DNA from: Legionellales bacterium
Lineage (GTDB): Bacteria; Pseudomonadota; Gammaproteobacteria; Legionellales; Legionellaceae
Assembly (NCBI GenBank): GCA_020050595.1
Contig: JAGVKL010000008.1
Coordinates: forward strand, 1-46,646
Direction: 5' to 3'
DNA: 46,646 bases
The translations under genes and the position numbers were made by a program. The first letter of the stretch is position 1; each line of letters opens with the position of its first letter. The notes under the pieces were generated by a model. It did no database searches. It was not told the DNA's origin and saw nothing but the letters and a program-made list of their open reading frames with translations. Below, in pieces: positions 33,639-43,731 of the stretch.

Positions 33639-34362
33639 ACGATTACAAAAAATATTAAGCCAAGCAGGATTTGGCTCTCGCAGAGAAATGGAACGGTGGA
33701 TAGACGAAGGTCTAGTCCAAGTGAATGGTATAACCGCAAAATTGGGTGATGTTGCTGGTGCTGAAGACAAAATTAGTGTTAAAGGCCGAGTGATTAAAAA
33801 CCCGTTAACACTTGAAATAAAAACACGAATTTTACTTTATCACAAACCGATAGGTGAAATTTCAAGTCGGCGCGATCCTAAGCATCTGGCCACGGTATTT
33901 GATAACTTACCTCATTTAAAACAAGGTCGATGGATCCAAGTAGGGCGGTTGGATTTAAATACCTCAGGATTGTTAATTTTTACGAATAATGGCGAGTTAG
34001 CTAATCGTTTGATGCATCCAAAATTTGAGTTAGAACGCGAGTATGCCGTTCGAGTCTATGGTGAAGTAAGCCCTGAAATAATAGCTAAGCTTCTAAAGGG
34101 CGTGCAATTAGAGGATGGTCCTGCTAAATTTAAACGTTTGCAATTTAGAGGTGGCGAAGGGAAAAATGGCTGGTATCATGTGGTTTTAAATGAAGGGCGA
34201 AATCGAGAGGTTCGTCGCTTGTGGGAGTCGCAGGGGTTAGAAGTAAGCCGTTTGATTCGTGTTCGTTATGGTCATTTGCATTTACCTCGTTCGCTCTCAC
34301 GAGGAGAATTTGTTGAATTAGCACCAAAGGATGTTGATAAATTTATAGCCGAATTACCATGA
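33631..34362 (+). CDS. rluB: 23S rRNA pseudouridine(2605) synthase
   Basis: Converts U2605 of 23S rRNA to pseudouridine. It has 243 residues. An S4 RNA-binding domain (1-60, [20 protein letters not shown]) is followed by the RsuA/RluB catalytic domain with Asp108 in [15 protein letters not shown]. RluB is favoured over RsuA/RluF by length and by the scpB neighbour. It lacks the long basic tail of E. coli RluB. It overlaps rlmD by 4 bp. Confidence 0.92.
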   Translation: MSERLQKILSQAGFGSRREMERWIDEGLVQVNGITAKLGDVAGAEDKISVKGRVIKNPLTLEIKTRILLYHKPIGEISSRRDPKHLATVFDNLPHLKQGRWIQVGRLDLNTSGLLIFTNNGELANRLMHPKFELEREYAVRVYGEVSPEIIAKLLKGVQLEDGPAKFKRLQFRGGEGKNGWYHVVLNEGRNREVRRLWESQGLEVSRLIRVRYGHLHLPRSLSRGEFVELAPKDVDKFIAELP

Positions 34363-35684
34363 GTAGAATAAAAGAGCGATGCGTCACAGCGACCACACCC
34401 ATTGAGAAATTTAGTCACGACGGCCGAGGCATTGCGCGGATAGAAGGAAAAACGACGTTCATTGAAAATGCATTGCCCAATGAAGTGGTGACATTTCAAT
34501 ATACGCGTCGAAAAAAAGATTTTGATGAGGGTCGTTTATTATCCGTCATTGAGCCTTCGCCTTATCGCGTAGAACCTCGCTGCCCCCATTATACGCTTTG
34601 TGGTGGTTGTTCACTGCAGCATTTAGACAGTAACGCCCAAATTCATGAAAAAGAAACCTTACTGCTCGATCTTTTAACTCGTGTTGGTCACGCCACGCCT
34701 TTAAAAATATTACCACCACTGGTAACCGAGCATTGGAACTATCGCAACAAAGCTCGCCTAAGTGTACGCTATGTAGAAAAAAAACAGGCGGTGTTGGTAG
34801 GCTTTAGAGAAAAACATAATCCGCGATATATCACAGAAATTACGCAATGTCCTGTTTTAAACGCTAAAGTAGATGCTCAAATTAAGCATCTACGCCAATT
34901 ATTAGATTCATTTAGCGCACCCCATCAGATTGCTCAAATAGAAGTGGCTGTTGGGGATGATGAAGTAGCTTTGATTTTTCGCAATTTAGAGCCATTAAAT
35001 GTGCAGGATGAAGAAAAGCTTAAAATTTTTGCTAAAGAAACCCATTTCCACATTTTTTTACAGCCTGCAGGTCCTGATAGTGTTTATCTTTTTTACCCAG
35101 ATGCTAAAGAGCCGTTTCTCAGCTATACCTTGCCTGCTTATGATGTGACGATGAAATTTCATCCTACTGATTTTACGCAGGTTAACTCAAGCTTAAACAA
35201 AGTGATGATTGGTAAAGCTTTAGAGTTACTGGATTTAAAGCCTGAAGATGTTGTGTTGGATTTATTTTGCGGTTTGGGTAATTTTTCTTTACCCTTAGCA
35301 AGGCATTGTGCAAAAGTAATAGGGGTTGAAGGAAGTGAAGCGATGGTGCAGCGTGCACGTATGAATGCAAAGGCAAATGGATTAAATAATACGGAATTTT
35401 TTTGTGCTAATTTAGAGGATGAAACGGCATTTTCATCACTTATTCAAAAAGGGATTTCTAAGGTTTTGCTTGATCCACCGCGTACGGGTGCTATGCAAAT
35501 TGTAAAAAACATACGTAAAATAAACCCTGAGCGAATTGTGTATGTTTCTTGTAATCCCGCTACATTGGCAAGAGATACGGATAACTTAGTTCATCAACAA
35601 GGTTATAAACTTGTATCCGCTGGGGTAATGGACATGTTCCCTCATACAGCACATGTAGAGTCGATTGCCCTGTTTGAGAAATAA
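34359..35684 (+). CDS. rlmD: 23S rRNA (uracil(1939)-C5)-methyltransferase
   Basis: Methylates U1939 of 23S rRNA with SAM. It has 441 residues (E. coli RlmD 433). An N-terminal TRAM domain is followed by the 4Fe-4S cysteines Cys75, Cys81 and Cys84 ([15 protein letters not shown]) and QCPVL, SAM motif [17 protein letters not shown], and catalytic Cys398 in [11 protein letters not shown]. The start overlaps the rluB stop (ATGA). relA follows after 59 bp. Confidence 0.94.
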   Translation: MSRIKERCVTATTPIEKFSHDGRGIARIEGKTTFIENALPNEVVTFQYTRRKKDFDEGRLLSVIEPSPYRVEPRCPHYTLCGGCSLQHLDSNAQIHEKETLLLDLLTRVGHATPLKILPPLVTEHWNYRNKARLSVRYVEKKQAVLVGFREKHNPRYITEITQCPVLNAKVDAQIKHLRQLLDSFSAPHQIAQIEVAVGDDEVALIFRNLEPLNVQDEEKLKIFAKETHFHIFLQPAGPDSVYLFYPDAKEPFLSYTLPAYDVTMKFHPTDFTQVNSSLNKVMIGKALELLDLKPEDVVLDLFCGLGNFSLPLARHCAKVIGVEGSEAMVQRARMNAKANGLNNTEFFCANLEDETAFSSLIQKGISKVLLDPPRTGAMQIVKNIRKINPERIVYVSCNPATLARDTDNLVHQQGYKLVSAGVMDMFPHTAHVESIALFEK

Positions 35685-35743
35685 TTAGAGATAGCCTAGA
35701 GCTAGCTTAAGCCAAAGCGCAGACCCTAGATAAAGGACACGTC

Positions 35744-37945
35744 ATGGTTAAAGTCAAAGAAACCACCACTTTATTACCTGATGGCAGCATTGATCTTGAG
35801 CAATGGCTGCAACAATTAGGCAACAAAGGCTATTTCCAAGATTTAGGTCTGATTCGTAACGCGTGTACTTTAAGTCAATTAGCAGGCCAAGATCATGCAA
35901 CAGAAACAGGGCAATCTTGTTTACAACAAGGTTTAGCTATGGCGGATGTTTTAGCGGATCTTGAGGTGGATCAGGAAACGCTTGCCGCCTCCATTATTTT
36001 TGAAAGTGTTCATTATGCGGAATTATCCCTCGAAGATGTGGAGGAGCAGTTAGGCCTCCCCATTGCTCGTTTGGTAAAAGGCATTGAAAAAATGAGTGCC
36101 ATGTCTAACTTACAGGCATTGGCAAAATACCCCCAGAATAAGCATCAAATTGATAATATTCGCAAAATGCTGTTGGCGATGGTCGATGATGTCCGCGTTG
36201 TTCTCATTAAATTGGCAGAAAGGCTTTGCGTCCTACGTTCTATTGCCCCTATGCCTGAACAAATGCGGCGGCAAATAGCCACCGAAGTGATGGAAATTTA
36301 TGCCCCTTTAGCGAATCGTTTAGGAATAGGAGCTATAAAATGGGAAATGGAAGATCTCGCTTTTCGCCATCTACATCCCGATGAATATAAAGCGATAGCT
36401 AAAGGTTTAAAAGCGAAGCGTTTGGATAGAGATCGTTATGTTAATTTAATCGTTGATGAGTTAAATCGCCTAATTAAAAGTCTTGGGATAGAACATTTTG
36501 CAGTCTATGGACGCTCTAAGCATATTCATAGCATCTACCGCAAAATGATAAGGAAGAATGTGCCCCTGGAAGAAATTTATGATGCAACGGCGGTACGTAT
36601 TCTTGTGGAGTCCAAAGAAGAATGTTATGAAGTTTTAGGGTTGGTTCACTCGTTGTGGAAGCAAGTTAGTGCTGAGTTTGACGACTATATTGCCCATCCA
36701 AAACCAAACGGTTACCGTTCTTTACATACCGCAGTTGTCGGCCCTGAAGACAGAGTATTCGAAGTGCAAATTCGTACCTTCCGCATGCATGAGCTAGCGG
36801 AAATGGGTGTGGCTGCCCATTGGAAATATAAAGAAGGGGCTGTTCAGCATAAAAAAAGCCATGAGCGTAAAATTGAATGGTTGCGGGAAGTCTTGGCTTG
36901 GCATCGGGAAATGGCGACTAACAAGGGTGTGTCAGAATCTATAGAAACAGAATTTCTTGAAGACCGGGTTTATGTCTTTACTCCTGACGGTGATGTACTT
37001 GATTTGCCACAAGGCGTTACGCCGCTGGATTTTGCTTATCATGTACATAGTGACATTGGACATCGATGCCGGGGGGCTAAAGTAAATGGCCACATTGTTC
37101 CTTTAACGTATGCTTTGCAGACCGGTGACAAGGTTGAAGTATTAACTGGGAAAGAAATTAAACCTTCTCGAGATTGGATTAATCCGCATTTAAATTACTT
37201 AAAAACCTCACGTGCTAAGGCGAAAGTTTTGCATTGGTTTAAAATGCAAGATTACGATAGAAATAAACAAGAAGGGCAGGAGCTCCTTGATAAAGAATTA
37301 AAAACCTTAGGCATTAAAGCGGAGCGGCTGCATGATGTAGCATTGGCTTTTAATTTTAAGCGTTTAGATGATTTGTTAGCCGCTTTAGGTCGAGGTGATA
37401 TTAAGCTTGGCCAGGTTCTAAGCCGATTAACGCCAACGGAGCAAGTGGCGGAGGAGCCCCGCTTTATCAAGCCTCAGACCAAGCCTTCAATGTCGGGGAG
37501 TGATTTAAGAATCGAAGGGGTAGGTAATTTACTAACGCATATGGCTCGTTGCTGTCAGCCGGTCCCTGGGGATCAAGTTATAGGGTATATTACATTAGGC
37601 CGGGGTGTATCTATTCATCGCCAGGATTGTCCTAATATTATTCACGCAAGCGAGAGACAACGACAACGCTTTTTACAGGTTAATTGGGGCTCTGCGCCAC
37701 GCGACCATTATGTGGTGGATATTTTAATAAAAGCGTTCGACCGCCCTGGATTGCTACGTGATATAACCTCGCTGCTTTCCAATGAGCACGCTCATGTGTA
37801 TGCCTTGCAAACGCAGACGAATAAACAAGAAAATATGATGTATCTTACGCTGACGGTAGAGATTGATGGTTTAACAGCTTTATCACGGTTATTGAGTAAA
37901 TTAGGACAAATTCCTAATATTCTTGAGGCTCGCCGGCAGATATAA
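35744..37945 (+). CDS. relA: GTP pyrophosphokinase RelA
   Basis: Makes (p)ppGpp on stalled ribosomes. It has 733 residues (E. coli 744). The N-terminal hydrolase domain is degenerate: the His-Asp pair of SpoT-type enzymes is replaced (SIIFESVHYAELSLEDV), so it should be a synthetase only. The synthetase domain (about 230-380) shows GRSKHIHSIYRKM, FDDYIAHPKPNGYRSLHTAV and AAHWKYKEG; TGS, the Cys-containing zinc-finger region (ARCCQPVPGDQVIGY) and a C-terminal ACT domain follow. AAAGGA lies 8 nt upstream. Its end overlaps the convergent gene by 32 bp. Confidence 0.95.
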   Translation: MVKVKETTTLLPDGSIDLEQWLQQLGNKGYFQDLGLIRNACTLSQLAGQDHATETGQSCLQQGLAMADVLADLEVDQETLAASIIFESVHYAELSLEDVEEQLGLPIARLVKGIEKMSAMSNLQALAKYPQNKHQIDNIRKMLLAMVDDVRVVLIKLAERLCVLRSIAPMPEQMRRQIATEVMEIYAPLANRLGIGAIKWEMEDLAFRHLHPDEYKAIAKGLKAKRLDRDRYVNLIVDELNRLIKSLGIEHFAVYGRSKHIHSIYRKMIRKNVPLEEIYDATAVRILVESKEECYEVLGLVHSLWKQVSAEFDDYIAHPKPNGYRSLHTAVVGPEDRVFEVQIRTFRMHELAEMGVAAHWKYKEGAVQHKKSHERKIEWLREVLAWHREMATNKGVSESIETEFLEDRVYVFTPDGDVLDLPQGVTPLDFAYHVHSDIGHRCRGAKVNGHIVPLTYALQTGDKVEVLTGKEIKPSRDWINPHLNYLKTSRAKAKVLHWFKMQDYDRNKQEGQELLDKELKTLGIKAERLHDVALAFNFKRLDDLLAALGRGDIKLGQVLSRLTPTEQVAEEPRFIKPQTKPSMSGSDLRIEGVGNLLTHMARCCQPVPGDQVIGYITLGRGVSIHRQDCPNIIHASERQRQRFLQVNWGSAPRDHYVVDILIKAFDRPGLLRDITSLLSNEHAHVYALQTQTNKQENMMYLTLTVEIDGLTALSRLLSKLGQIPNILEARRQI

Positions 37946-38300
37946 TGATCCCCACCACTACTCGTCTTTTCTCACTCAAAAGCACATTAAAAGTGCGGCT
38001 TGCTGATCCAATTGACATACTTTCAATACCAATTCGTTGTTTAGATAAATACTCAAGCACAGGAAGCGGGATGGTGGCCGTTTTGCTATGCCCAATCATA
38101 ATAATTTCAGGCCGTAATGCAAGAATAGGCTCTAAGGTTGTTTCATTTAACTCTTGGAGATGCTGAATGGGCCAAGAAGGAATAACAGCATCTGCGCTAA
38201 TAATGACACTGGATTCATAACGTTCCGAGCCCACGGTTATTTCATGATCCGTATAAGAACGAATCGTATTATTCTCTAAAGTTTCGCGCTGAATATGCAT
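37914..38300 (-). CDS. Mth938-like domain protein
   Basis: It has 128 residues of the Mth938/NDUFAF3-like fold (DUF498). Typical pieces are IRSYTDHEITVGSERYESSV, LRPEIIMIGHSKTATIPLP and GIESMSIGSASRTFNVL. The mitochondrial relatives help assemble respiratory complex I; the bacterial role is unsettled. It converges on relA with a 32-bp overlap and is divergent from the next gene. Confidence 0.8.
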   Translation of the reverse strand: MHIQRETLENNTIRSYTDHEITVGSERYESSVIISADAVIPSWPIQHLQELNETTLEPILALRPEIIMIGHSKTATIPLPVLEYLSKQRIGIESMSIGSASRTFNVLLSEKRRVVVGIIISAGEPQEY

Positions 38301-38366
38301 GGTGTTTGAAGAGTTGATAATTTATACTCGCAATTATACTTAGCATTGTAAATAAGAGATATCCCA

Positions 38367-39182
38367 GTGTCGAAATATATGGATATTGTGGTTAACGCAG
38401 CCAGTGATACATTGCCAGTAGGCGGTTTGGAAATCCCTAGTCAGCATCATTTTTATCATCATATTTTAAAAATAATGGGTTATCCCATTGAAAAACCTCC
38501 TATTGCTGATTTATTACGCCGCTTTCACCACCTAGAAGGCGATTTTTTAATCGTTTCCCCCATTCATTGGGAGGCTTCGCATAATGATGCCATGATTACC
38601 GCTTATGGCGAGCATTTGAATTTAGATGAAAAAGCAGCTTATCATTGGTTTACGCTGCTTAGAGATTGGGTGGCTGCTTATGATATGAAATTATTTTATC
38701 ATGATGCGCACACATGGTTACTGCAATGCGATAATAAGCCTCCAATGTTGGCGAAATCTTTGCATGACATGCATCATCAATCGATGATGATTGCTTTAAA
38801 AGGTTTGGATACAACGCTATTTTGGCAACGTTTGATGACCGAAGTACAAATGTTATATAGTGCTGATTCGCTAAATACATCCCGGCCTTCTTGTAGCATT
38901 AATGGGATATGGATTTGGGGCAAAGGGCGATTGAATGAGCCGCAGGCAAGGCCTGTAATTTGTGGTGATGAGGATCTACAGCGATTAGCTCGCTTTCTTT
39001 CGACTAATGTTCAGAAATTTGAAGAGGCAGGGCTTGTTAAAGGAAGCGTTGGATTATTTAATAATGACCCGACTGCTTTTATAAACTTACAAAAAAAAGA
39101 AGTGCATTGGTATTGGAATAATATAGCTTATATTACAAATCGACATAGACCTTGGTTTAAGCGTTTAATGGCGCTGTCATAA
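38367..39182 (+). CDS. Uncharacterised protein upstream of recJ (COG4255-like)
   Basis: It has 271 residues from a GTG start; an ATG four codons later is possible. It is soluble and rich in His and Trp. The most conserved-looking part is SINGIWIWGKGRLNEPQARP (Asn-Gly-x-Trp-x-Trp-Gly-x-Gly), seen in an uncharacterised family often found next to recJ and sometimes loosely annotated as phosphoglycerate mutase-like. I see no catalytic motif supporting that name. Confidence 0.65.
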   Translation: MSKYMDIVVNAASDTLPVGGLEIPSQHHFYHHILKIMGYPIEKPPIADLLRRFHHLEGDFLIVSPIHWEASHNDAMITAYGEHLNLDEKAAYHWFTLLRDWVAAYDMKLFYHDAHTWLLQCDNKPPMLAKSLHDMHHQSMMIALKGLDTTLFWQRLMTEVQMLYSADSLNTSRPSCSINGIWIWGKGRLNEPQARPVICGDEDLQRLARFLSTNVQKFEEAGLVKGSVGLFNNDPTAFINLQKKEVHWYWNNIAYITNRHRPWFKRLMALS

Positions 39183-39272
39183 GCGTACCTGTCCTTCCCG
39201 CGCAGGCGGGGATGACACGCTCCTGCCATTAAGCACCGGGGATTTAAAAATAAAAATAGACGGAATTAATGC

Positions 39273-41060
39273 ATGCTCATTAAAAAGCGCAGTTTACCAG
39301 CTACTTTACCTCAGCTATCTGTATTCTCACCCGTTTTACAGCGTATTTTTGCTGCAAGAGGGATCATTAGTGAAGACCAATTAGATAAAAAATTATCTTC
39401 TTTATTACCTTTTTCTAGCTTAACCGATATCGAAAAAGCTTCCCTTCGTTTGGAAAAAGCGCTCAATGGAAAGGAGCGTATATTAATTATTGGTGATTTT
39501 GACGCCGATGGAGCTACTTCGACCGCATTGGCTGTTGCCGCTTTACGTGCCATGGGTGCTAGACATGTGGAGTATTTAGTTCCTAATCGATTTGAGTTTG
39601 GGTATGGTTTAACGCCAGGTATTGTTGAAGTCGCTAAAACGCGTAATCCGCATCTTATTATTACGGTGGATAACGGCATTGCTAGCATTGAAGGGGTTCA
39701 TGCATCCAACTTAGCGGGCATTGATGTTTTAATTACCGATCATCATTTACCTGCAGAGACCTTGCCTGCGGCTTATGCAATCGTAAATCCTAACCAGGCC
39801 GATGATCGTTTTCCCAGTAAGGCTATTGCGGGAGTAGGTGTTATTTTTTATGTAATGCTCGCATTACGGCGTCAATTAAGCAGTCAAAATTGGTTTAAAT
39901 TAAACGATATCCCTGAGCCTAATATGGCCCAATTTTTAGATTTAGTGACTTTGGGTACCGTAGCTGATGTAGTTCCTTTAGACCAAAACAATCGAGTTTT
40001 AATTACGCAAGGGTTGTTGCGCATTAGACAAGGAAATTGCCGTCCGGGCGTTAAAGCATTAATAGAAGTAGCTGGAAGACGATGTGAGCAGTTACGTGAA
40101 GGTGATATTGGTTTTGCAGTAGCACCCAGGCTCAATGCTGCTGGCCGATTAGATGATATGTCGTTAGGGATTGAATGTTTGCTTTGTGAAGATTTTGAAA
40201 AAGCTCGACTATTAGCTCAGCAATTAGACGAGTTAAATGTTGAACGCCGTAAGATTGAAGCAGAAATGAAAGAGCAAGCGCTTAAGGCCTTGGATAAATT
40301 AGCCTTGACACAGTCTACGCATTTACCGTTAGCCCTTTGTTTATTTGAAGAGTCGTGGCATCAAGGCGTTATTGGAATTTTAGCAGGGCGATTAAAAGAG
40401 CGTTATCATCGTCCTGTCATTGCTTTTGCTGCAGTGGGAAACGGGGAGCTTAAAGGCTCGGCACGTTCTATTGCAGGATTAAATATTCGTGATGTGTTAG
40501 CAGCTATAGATAAAGATTATCCAGGCTTAATAATGAAATTTGGCGGTCATGCTATGGCGGCTGGTTTAAGTTTACAACAGGCGGTTTTTACAGAATTTCA
40601 GCAGGCTCTCATTGCCGAAGTAGAAAAACATATTGATGTATCGCAATGCGCTGGAGAGCTTCTAAGCGATGGTCCGCTACATGCAAAAGAATTAACGCTT
40701 GATCTTGCTTTTTTACTACAAGAAGCGGGCCCCTGGGGGCAGCAATTTCCCGAGCCTTTATTTGATAATGTTTTTGAAATATTAGAACAACGTATTGTTG
40801 GCCAGCACCATTTAAAGTTAACCCTGCAGCATGAGCAAGGCAACGATCCCATCGATGCCATTGCGTTTAATGTTGATTTGCAATCCTGGCCGAACCACCG
40901 AACTAGATATTTACACGCGGCTTATAAATTAGATATTAATGAATACAATGGGCGTAAAAAATTGCAATTGGTGGTCGTGGCTATGCAAGCGTTACCCGAA
41001 TTTATTGCAAAGCCAGCTAGTAAAGAGTTTATAACGTCATTTAGCAAAGAGCAGGTGTAA
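39273..41060 (+). CDS. recJ: Single-stranded-DNA-specific exonuclease RecJ
   Basis: A 5'-3' exonuclease for recombination and mismatch repair. It has 595 residues (E. coli 577). DHH-phosphoesterase motifs are GDFDADGATSTALA, TVDNG, TDHHLPAE and LDLVTLGTVADVVPL; the DHHA1 region is KFGGHAMAAGLSL, and a C-terminal OB-like domain follows. The TAA overlaps the ATG of the cytochrome gene (TAATG). A short 'cccgcgcaggcgggg' palindrome lies at 39196-39213 upstream. Confidence 0.96.
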   Translation: MLIKKRSLPATLPQLSVFSPVLQRIFAARGIISEDQLDKKLSSLLPFSSLTDIEKASLRLEKALNGKERILIIGDFDADGATSTALAVAALRAMGARHVEYLVPNRFEFGYGLTPGIVEVAKTRNPHLIITVDNGIASIEGVHASNLAGIDVLITDHHLPAETLPAAYAIVNPNQADDRFPSKAIAGVGVIFYVMLALRRQLSSQNWFKLNDIPEPNMAQFLDLVTLGTVADVVPLDQNNRVLITQGLLRIRQGNCRPGVKALIEVAGRRCEQLREGDIGFAVAPRLNAAGRLDDMSLGIECLLCEDFEKARLLAQQLDELNVERRKIEAEMKEQALKALDKLALTQSTHLPLALCLFEESWHQGVIGILAGRLKERYHRPVIAFAAVGNGELKGSARSIAGLNIRDVLAAIDKDYPGLIMKFGGHAMAAGLSLQQAVFTEFQQALIAEVEKHIDVSQCAGELLSDGPLHAKELTLDLAFLLQEAGPWGQQFPEPLFDNVFEILEQRIVGQHHLKLTLQHEQGNDPIDAIAFNVDLQSWPNHRTRYLHAAYKLDINEYNGRKKLQLVVVAMQALPEFIAKPASKEFITSFSKEQV

Positions 41061-41416
41061 TGCGAAAGATAGTAGCCCTATGCATTTTATTTTATCTAGG
41101 CAGCTTGTATTCAGCGAGTCATCATCCACAAGATTTTCTTAAACGAATTCGCGGCAAGCCCCATGAAGGGCGGCAGATTGTGCAGCATTATTGTGCAAAT
41201 TGCCATGCCAAAAATCCTATTATTCCGGTAGGCGCTCCTCGGATCGGTGTGCCTGAAGATTGGGCGATTAGGCTTAAAAAAGGCATGAGCGCTTTATTTA
41301 AACATACAGACGAAGGGTTAAATGCTATGCCTGCAAGAGGTGGGTGTTTTGAATGCAGTGATGAACAACTTAAATTAGCCATTGAGTACATGCTTTCTAA
41401 AAAAGAAAAAATGTAA
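41060..41416 (+). CDS. Small c-type cytochrome (cytochrome c5 family)
   Basis: A periplasmic electron carrier of 118 residues. A signal peptide (1-19, IVALCILFYLGSLYSA) is followed by the haem site CANCH at about residue 45 and an axial Met in LNAMPARGGC; the extra Cys pair GGCFECSDEQL is a hallmark of cytochrome c5. It overlaps recJ by one base, so it is translated from the recJ transcript, an unusual functional pairing. Confidence 0.9.
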   Translation: MRKIVALCILFYLGSLYSASHHPQDFLKRIRGKPHEGRQIVQHYCANCHAKNPIIPVGAPRIGVPEDWAIRLKKGMSALFKHTDEGLNAMPARGGCFECSDEQLKLAIEYMLSKKEKM

Positions 41417-41531
41417 TAATAACAATCACTAATGCAATTAAAGACACATTTAATGTAAATTTTTTACAAAAAAAGCTAAACTTCTAACCGAATCCTCCCG
41501 ATACAGTAAAAAACAAAGGGAGGATTATCCT

Positions 41532-42092
41532 GTGAAAAAGCAACTAGTGATTGTACCATTATGTGTATTAACGGCGGCTTGTGCATCAATGGATCGTTCA
41601 GTACCTATCGTTGATGATGCGGGCTATACTCATTACACCATGAGCATGGATGCTGATGGCAAAGGTAGCAACTATTTCCCAGTAAAACGGGAAGCAACGG
41701 GTAAAAAAGTGTTTGTTTTTGACCCAAAAGCTACTGCATGGGCAGCTTATGATGCAGAAGGCAATCGCGTAAAAACAGGTAGTGCATCAGGTGGTAAAGA
41801 CTTCTGTGAAGATGTCGGCCGTCCTTGCCATACCGTCACAGGTACATTTAGAGTTTACTCTAAGAAGGGACCTGAGTGCACCTCAAGCATCTATCCTATA
41901 GAAACAAACGGTGGTGCTAAGATGCCTTACTGCATGCACTTTAATGGTGGTTATTCTATCCATGCTGCTTATGAAGTGCCTAACTATAATGCTAGCCATG
42001 GATGCATCCGAGTATTGCCTAGTGCAGCAAAATGGTTAAACGAAGACTTCATGGATATAGGTACTACAGTCGTTGTAAAACCTTACCATTAA
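41532..42092 (+). CDS. L,D-transpeptidase (YkuD), probable lipoprotein
   Basis: Forms or modifies 3-3 peptidoglycan cross-links or anchors proteins in the periplasm. It has 186 residues. GGGAGG lies 10 nt before a GTG start. The signal ends LTAAC (Cys17), a lipobox with a non-ideal -3 residue. The YkuD catalytic motif is GYSIHAAYEV…NASHGCIRVLPSAAKWL, with His144, His156 and Cys158. Four further Cys (92, 99, 116, 134) suggest disulfides. It is related in domain to Legionella EnhA-type proteins. It is followed by a MITE and then a strong terminator. Confidence 0.88.
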   Translation: MKKQLVIVPLCVLTAACASMDRSVPIVDDAGYTHYTMSMDADGKGSNYFPVKREATGKKVFVFDPKATAWAAYDAEGNRVKTGSASGGKDFCEDVGRPCHTVTGTFRVYSKKGPECTSSIYPIETNGGAKMPYCMHFNGGYSIHAAYEVPNYNASHGCIRVLPSAAKWLNEDFMDIGTTVVVKPYH

Positions 42093-42104
42093 TCGTTAGT
42101 TTAT

Positions 42105-42250
42105 TAGAGCTCTTGCATAACCTGTAGATTTAGCTTTAGTGCAAGGCACAAACCGTTCGAGGAGCGGAGTTTACATAGAGTAAATGAGCACCGGAGAACG
42201 CTTTGTAACGCAGCAATAAAGTTAAAGATGCAGGTTATGCAAGAGCTCTA
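42105..42250. mobile_element. 146-bp MITE with 20-bp terminal repeats and TTTAT duplication
   Basis: TAGAGCTCTTGCATAACCTG (42105-42124) is perfectly inverted at 42231-42250. TTTAT is duplicated directly at both sides (42100-42104 and 42251-42255). The interior has no ORF. It sits between the transpeptidase stop and its terminator. Confidence 0.85.
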
Positions 42251-42266
42251 TTTATTAAAGTTCATG

Positions 42267-42295
42267 ACCGCGAGCATTGCTCGCGGTTTTATTTT
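42267..42295 (+). terminator. Rho-independent terminator between the transpeptidase gene and gatB
   Basis: ACCGCGAGC, loop ATT, GCTCGCGGT, then TTTTATTTTTT: a GC-rich 9-bp stem and T-run on the plus strand. It overlaps the gatB stop codon on the other strand; the reverse direction lacks a T-run. Confidence 0.85.
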
Positions 42296-43731
42296 TTCAA
42301 TCCCTGCAAACACGCTTTAACCAAAGCATTGACCTCGTTTGGATTAAACTGGCCTTTGGTCTGTTTCATGATTTGCCCCACAAAAAAGGTAAGCAGCTTT
42401 TCTTTCCCAGCACGATAATCAAAAGCTTGCTGAGGATGCGCTGCGATTACTTCCCGTACAAGCTTCTCAAGTACACTAGAATCGCTTTGTTGCTCATAAC
42501 CAGATGCTTTTATAAGGTCATCAATGGGTTTAGGCTCGCTAAGTAATTGATGAAAAATGGTTTTAGCAATATGGCTGGGTATAACATCATCTGCTAAGCG
42601 ATCAAGTAAACATCCAAGTAAGCTTAAAGAAACCAAAGGCTCATCAAACGAGCGATTTTTTTCTTTTAAGGTCGCTGCATAGGGGCCTTTTAACCAATTG
42701 ATAATCAATTTGGCGGGAGCATGACTCTCTTTGCGTAGATCGTCGTAAAGTTTAAGTGTGGCAGGTGTCGCTAATAAAAATTCAATATCATCCCCTGATA
42801 AGCCTTCTTGATGTAGACGTTGTTTAATCTCAGCAGGTAATTCAGGAAGGGTTGCTTTCATCTTGTTTAAATCATCTTCGCTAAATTCAATGGTTAATAA
42901 ATCAGGATCAGGGAAATACCGATAGTCATTTTCATTTTCTTTCGTACGTAATACTTCTGTTCGATTTGCCTCTGGCGAGTACAGTCTTGTTTCTTGAATT
43001 ATTTTTTGTCCTGTTTCAAGGTAATCCTGATGCCTTTGCTCTTCATACTGAATGGCTTTTTCAATAAAACGAAATGAATTAAGATTTTTTAACTCCGTTC
43101 TGACCCCTAATTCTTTTTGCCCCCTCGGTCGTAACGAAAGATTTACATCGCAGCGAAAAGAACCCTCCTGCATATTGCCATCACAAATATCTAAAAATCG
43201 CAGAAGCTGATGAAGGGTTTTTAAGTAATGAATGGCTTCTTTGGCAGAGAATAGGCAAGGGGCGGTAACAATTTCCAGCAAAGGTGTGCCCGCGCGGTTT
43301 AAATCAATGCCTGTATATTTTGTATGCGTATCATGCAGTAATTTACCCGCATCTTCCTCTAAATGCGCTCGAACAATCATTACTTTTTTTAAGGTATCAT
43401 CGTCACCCATAATCTCAAGATGCCCATTACTGACGATAGGGCGTTGAAATTGGCTGATTTGATAGCCTTTAGGAAGGTCAGGATAAAAATAATTTTTCCG
43501 TTCAAAAAAAGATAAATTATTAATTTCAGCGCCAATTGCTAAACCAAACTGGATCGCCATATACACTGCTTTTTGATTTAAAACAGGTAAGACGCCTGGT
43601 AAACCTGCATCGATAAAGCTAGTTTGTGCGTTTGGTGAGGCGCCATAAGCGGTAGGGCTGTTTGAAAATAATTTTGAATTCGTTTTAAGCTGAGCATGAA
43701 CTTCAAGACCAATAACCGTTTGCCAACTCAT
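42289..43731 (-). CDS. gatB: Asp/Glu-tRNA(Asn/Gln) amidotransferase subunit B
   Basis: The kinase and tRNA-binding subunit of GatCAB, which converts misacylated Glu-tRNA(Gln) or Asp-tRNA(Asn) to the amide form. It has 480 residues. N-terminal [52 protein letters not shown] and the C-terminal YqeY-like domain (…[20 protein letters not shown]) are typical. Overlaps gatA by 4 bp. Confidence 0.96.
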   Translation of the reverse strand: MSWQTVIGLEVHAQLKTNSKLFSNSPTAYGASPNAQTSFIDAGLPGVLPVLNQKAVYMAIQFGLAIGAEINNLSFFERKNYFYPDLPKGYQISQFQRPIVSNGHLEIMGDDDTLKKVMIVRAHLEEDAGKLLHDTHTKYTGIDLNRAGTPLLEIVTAPCLFSAKEAIHYLKTLHQLLRFLDICDGNMQEGSFRCDVNLSLRPRGQKELGVRTELKNLNSFRFIEKAIQYEEQRHQDYLETGQKIIQETRLYSPEANRTEVLRTKENENDYRYFPDPDLLTIEFSEDDLNKMKATLPELPAEIKQRLHQEGLSGDDIEFLLATPATLKLYDDLRKESHAPAKLIINWLKGPYAATLKEKNRSFDEPLVSLSLLGCLLDRLADDVIPSHIAKTIFHQLLSEPKPIDDLIKASGYEQQSDSSVLEKLVREVIAAHPQQAFDYRAGKEKLLTFFVGQIMKQTKGQFNPNEVNALVKACLQGLKK

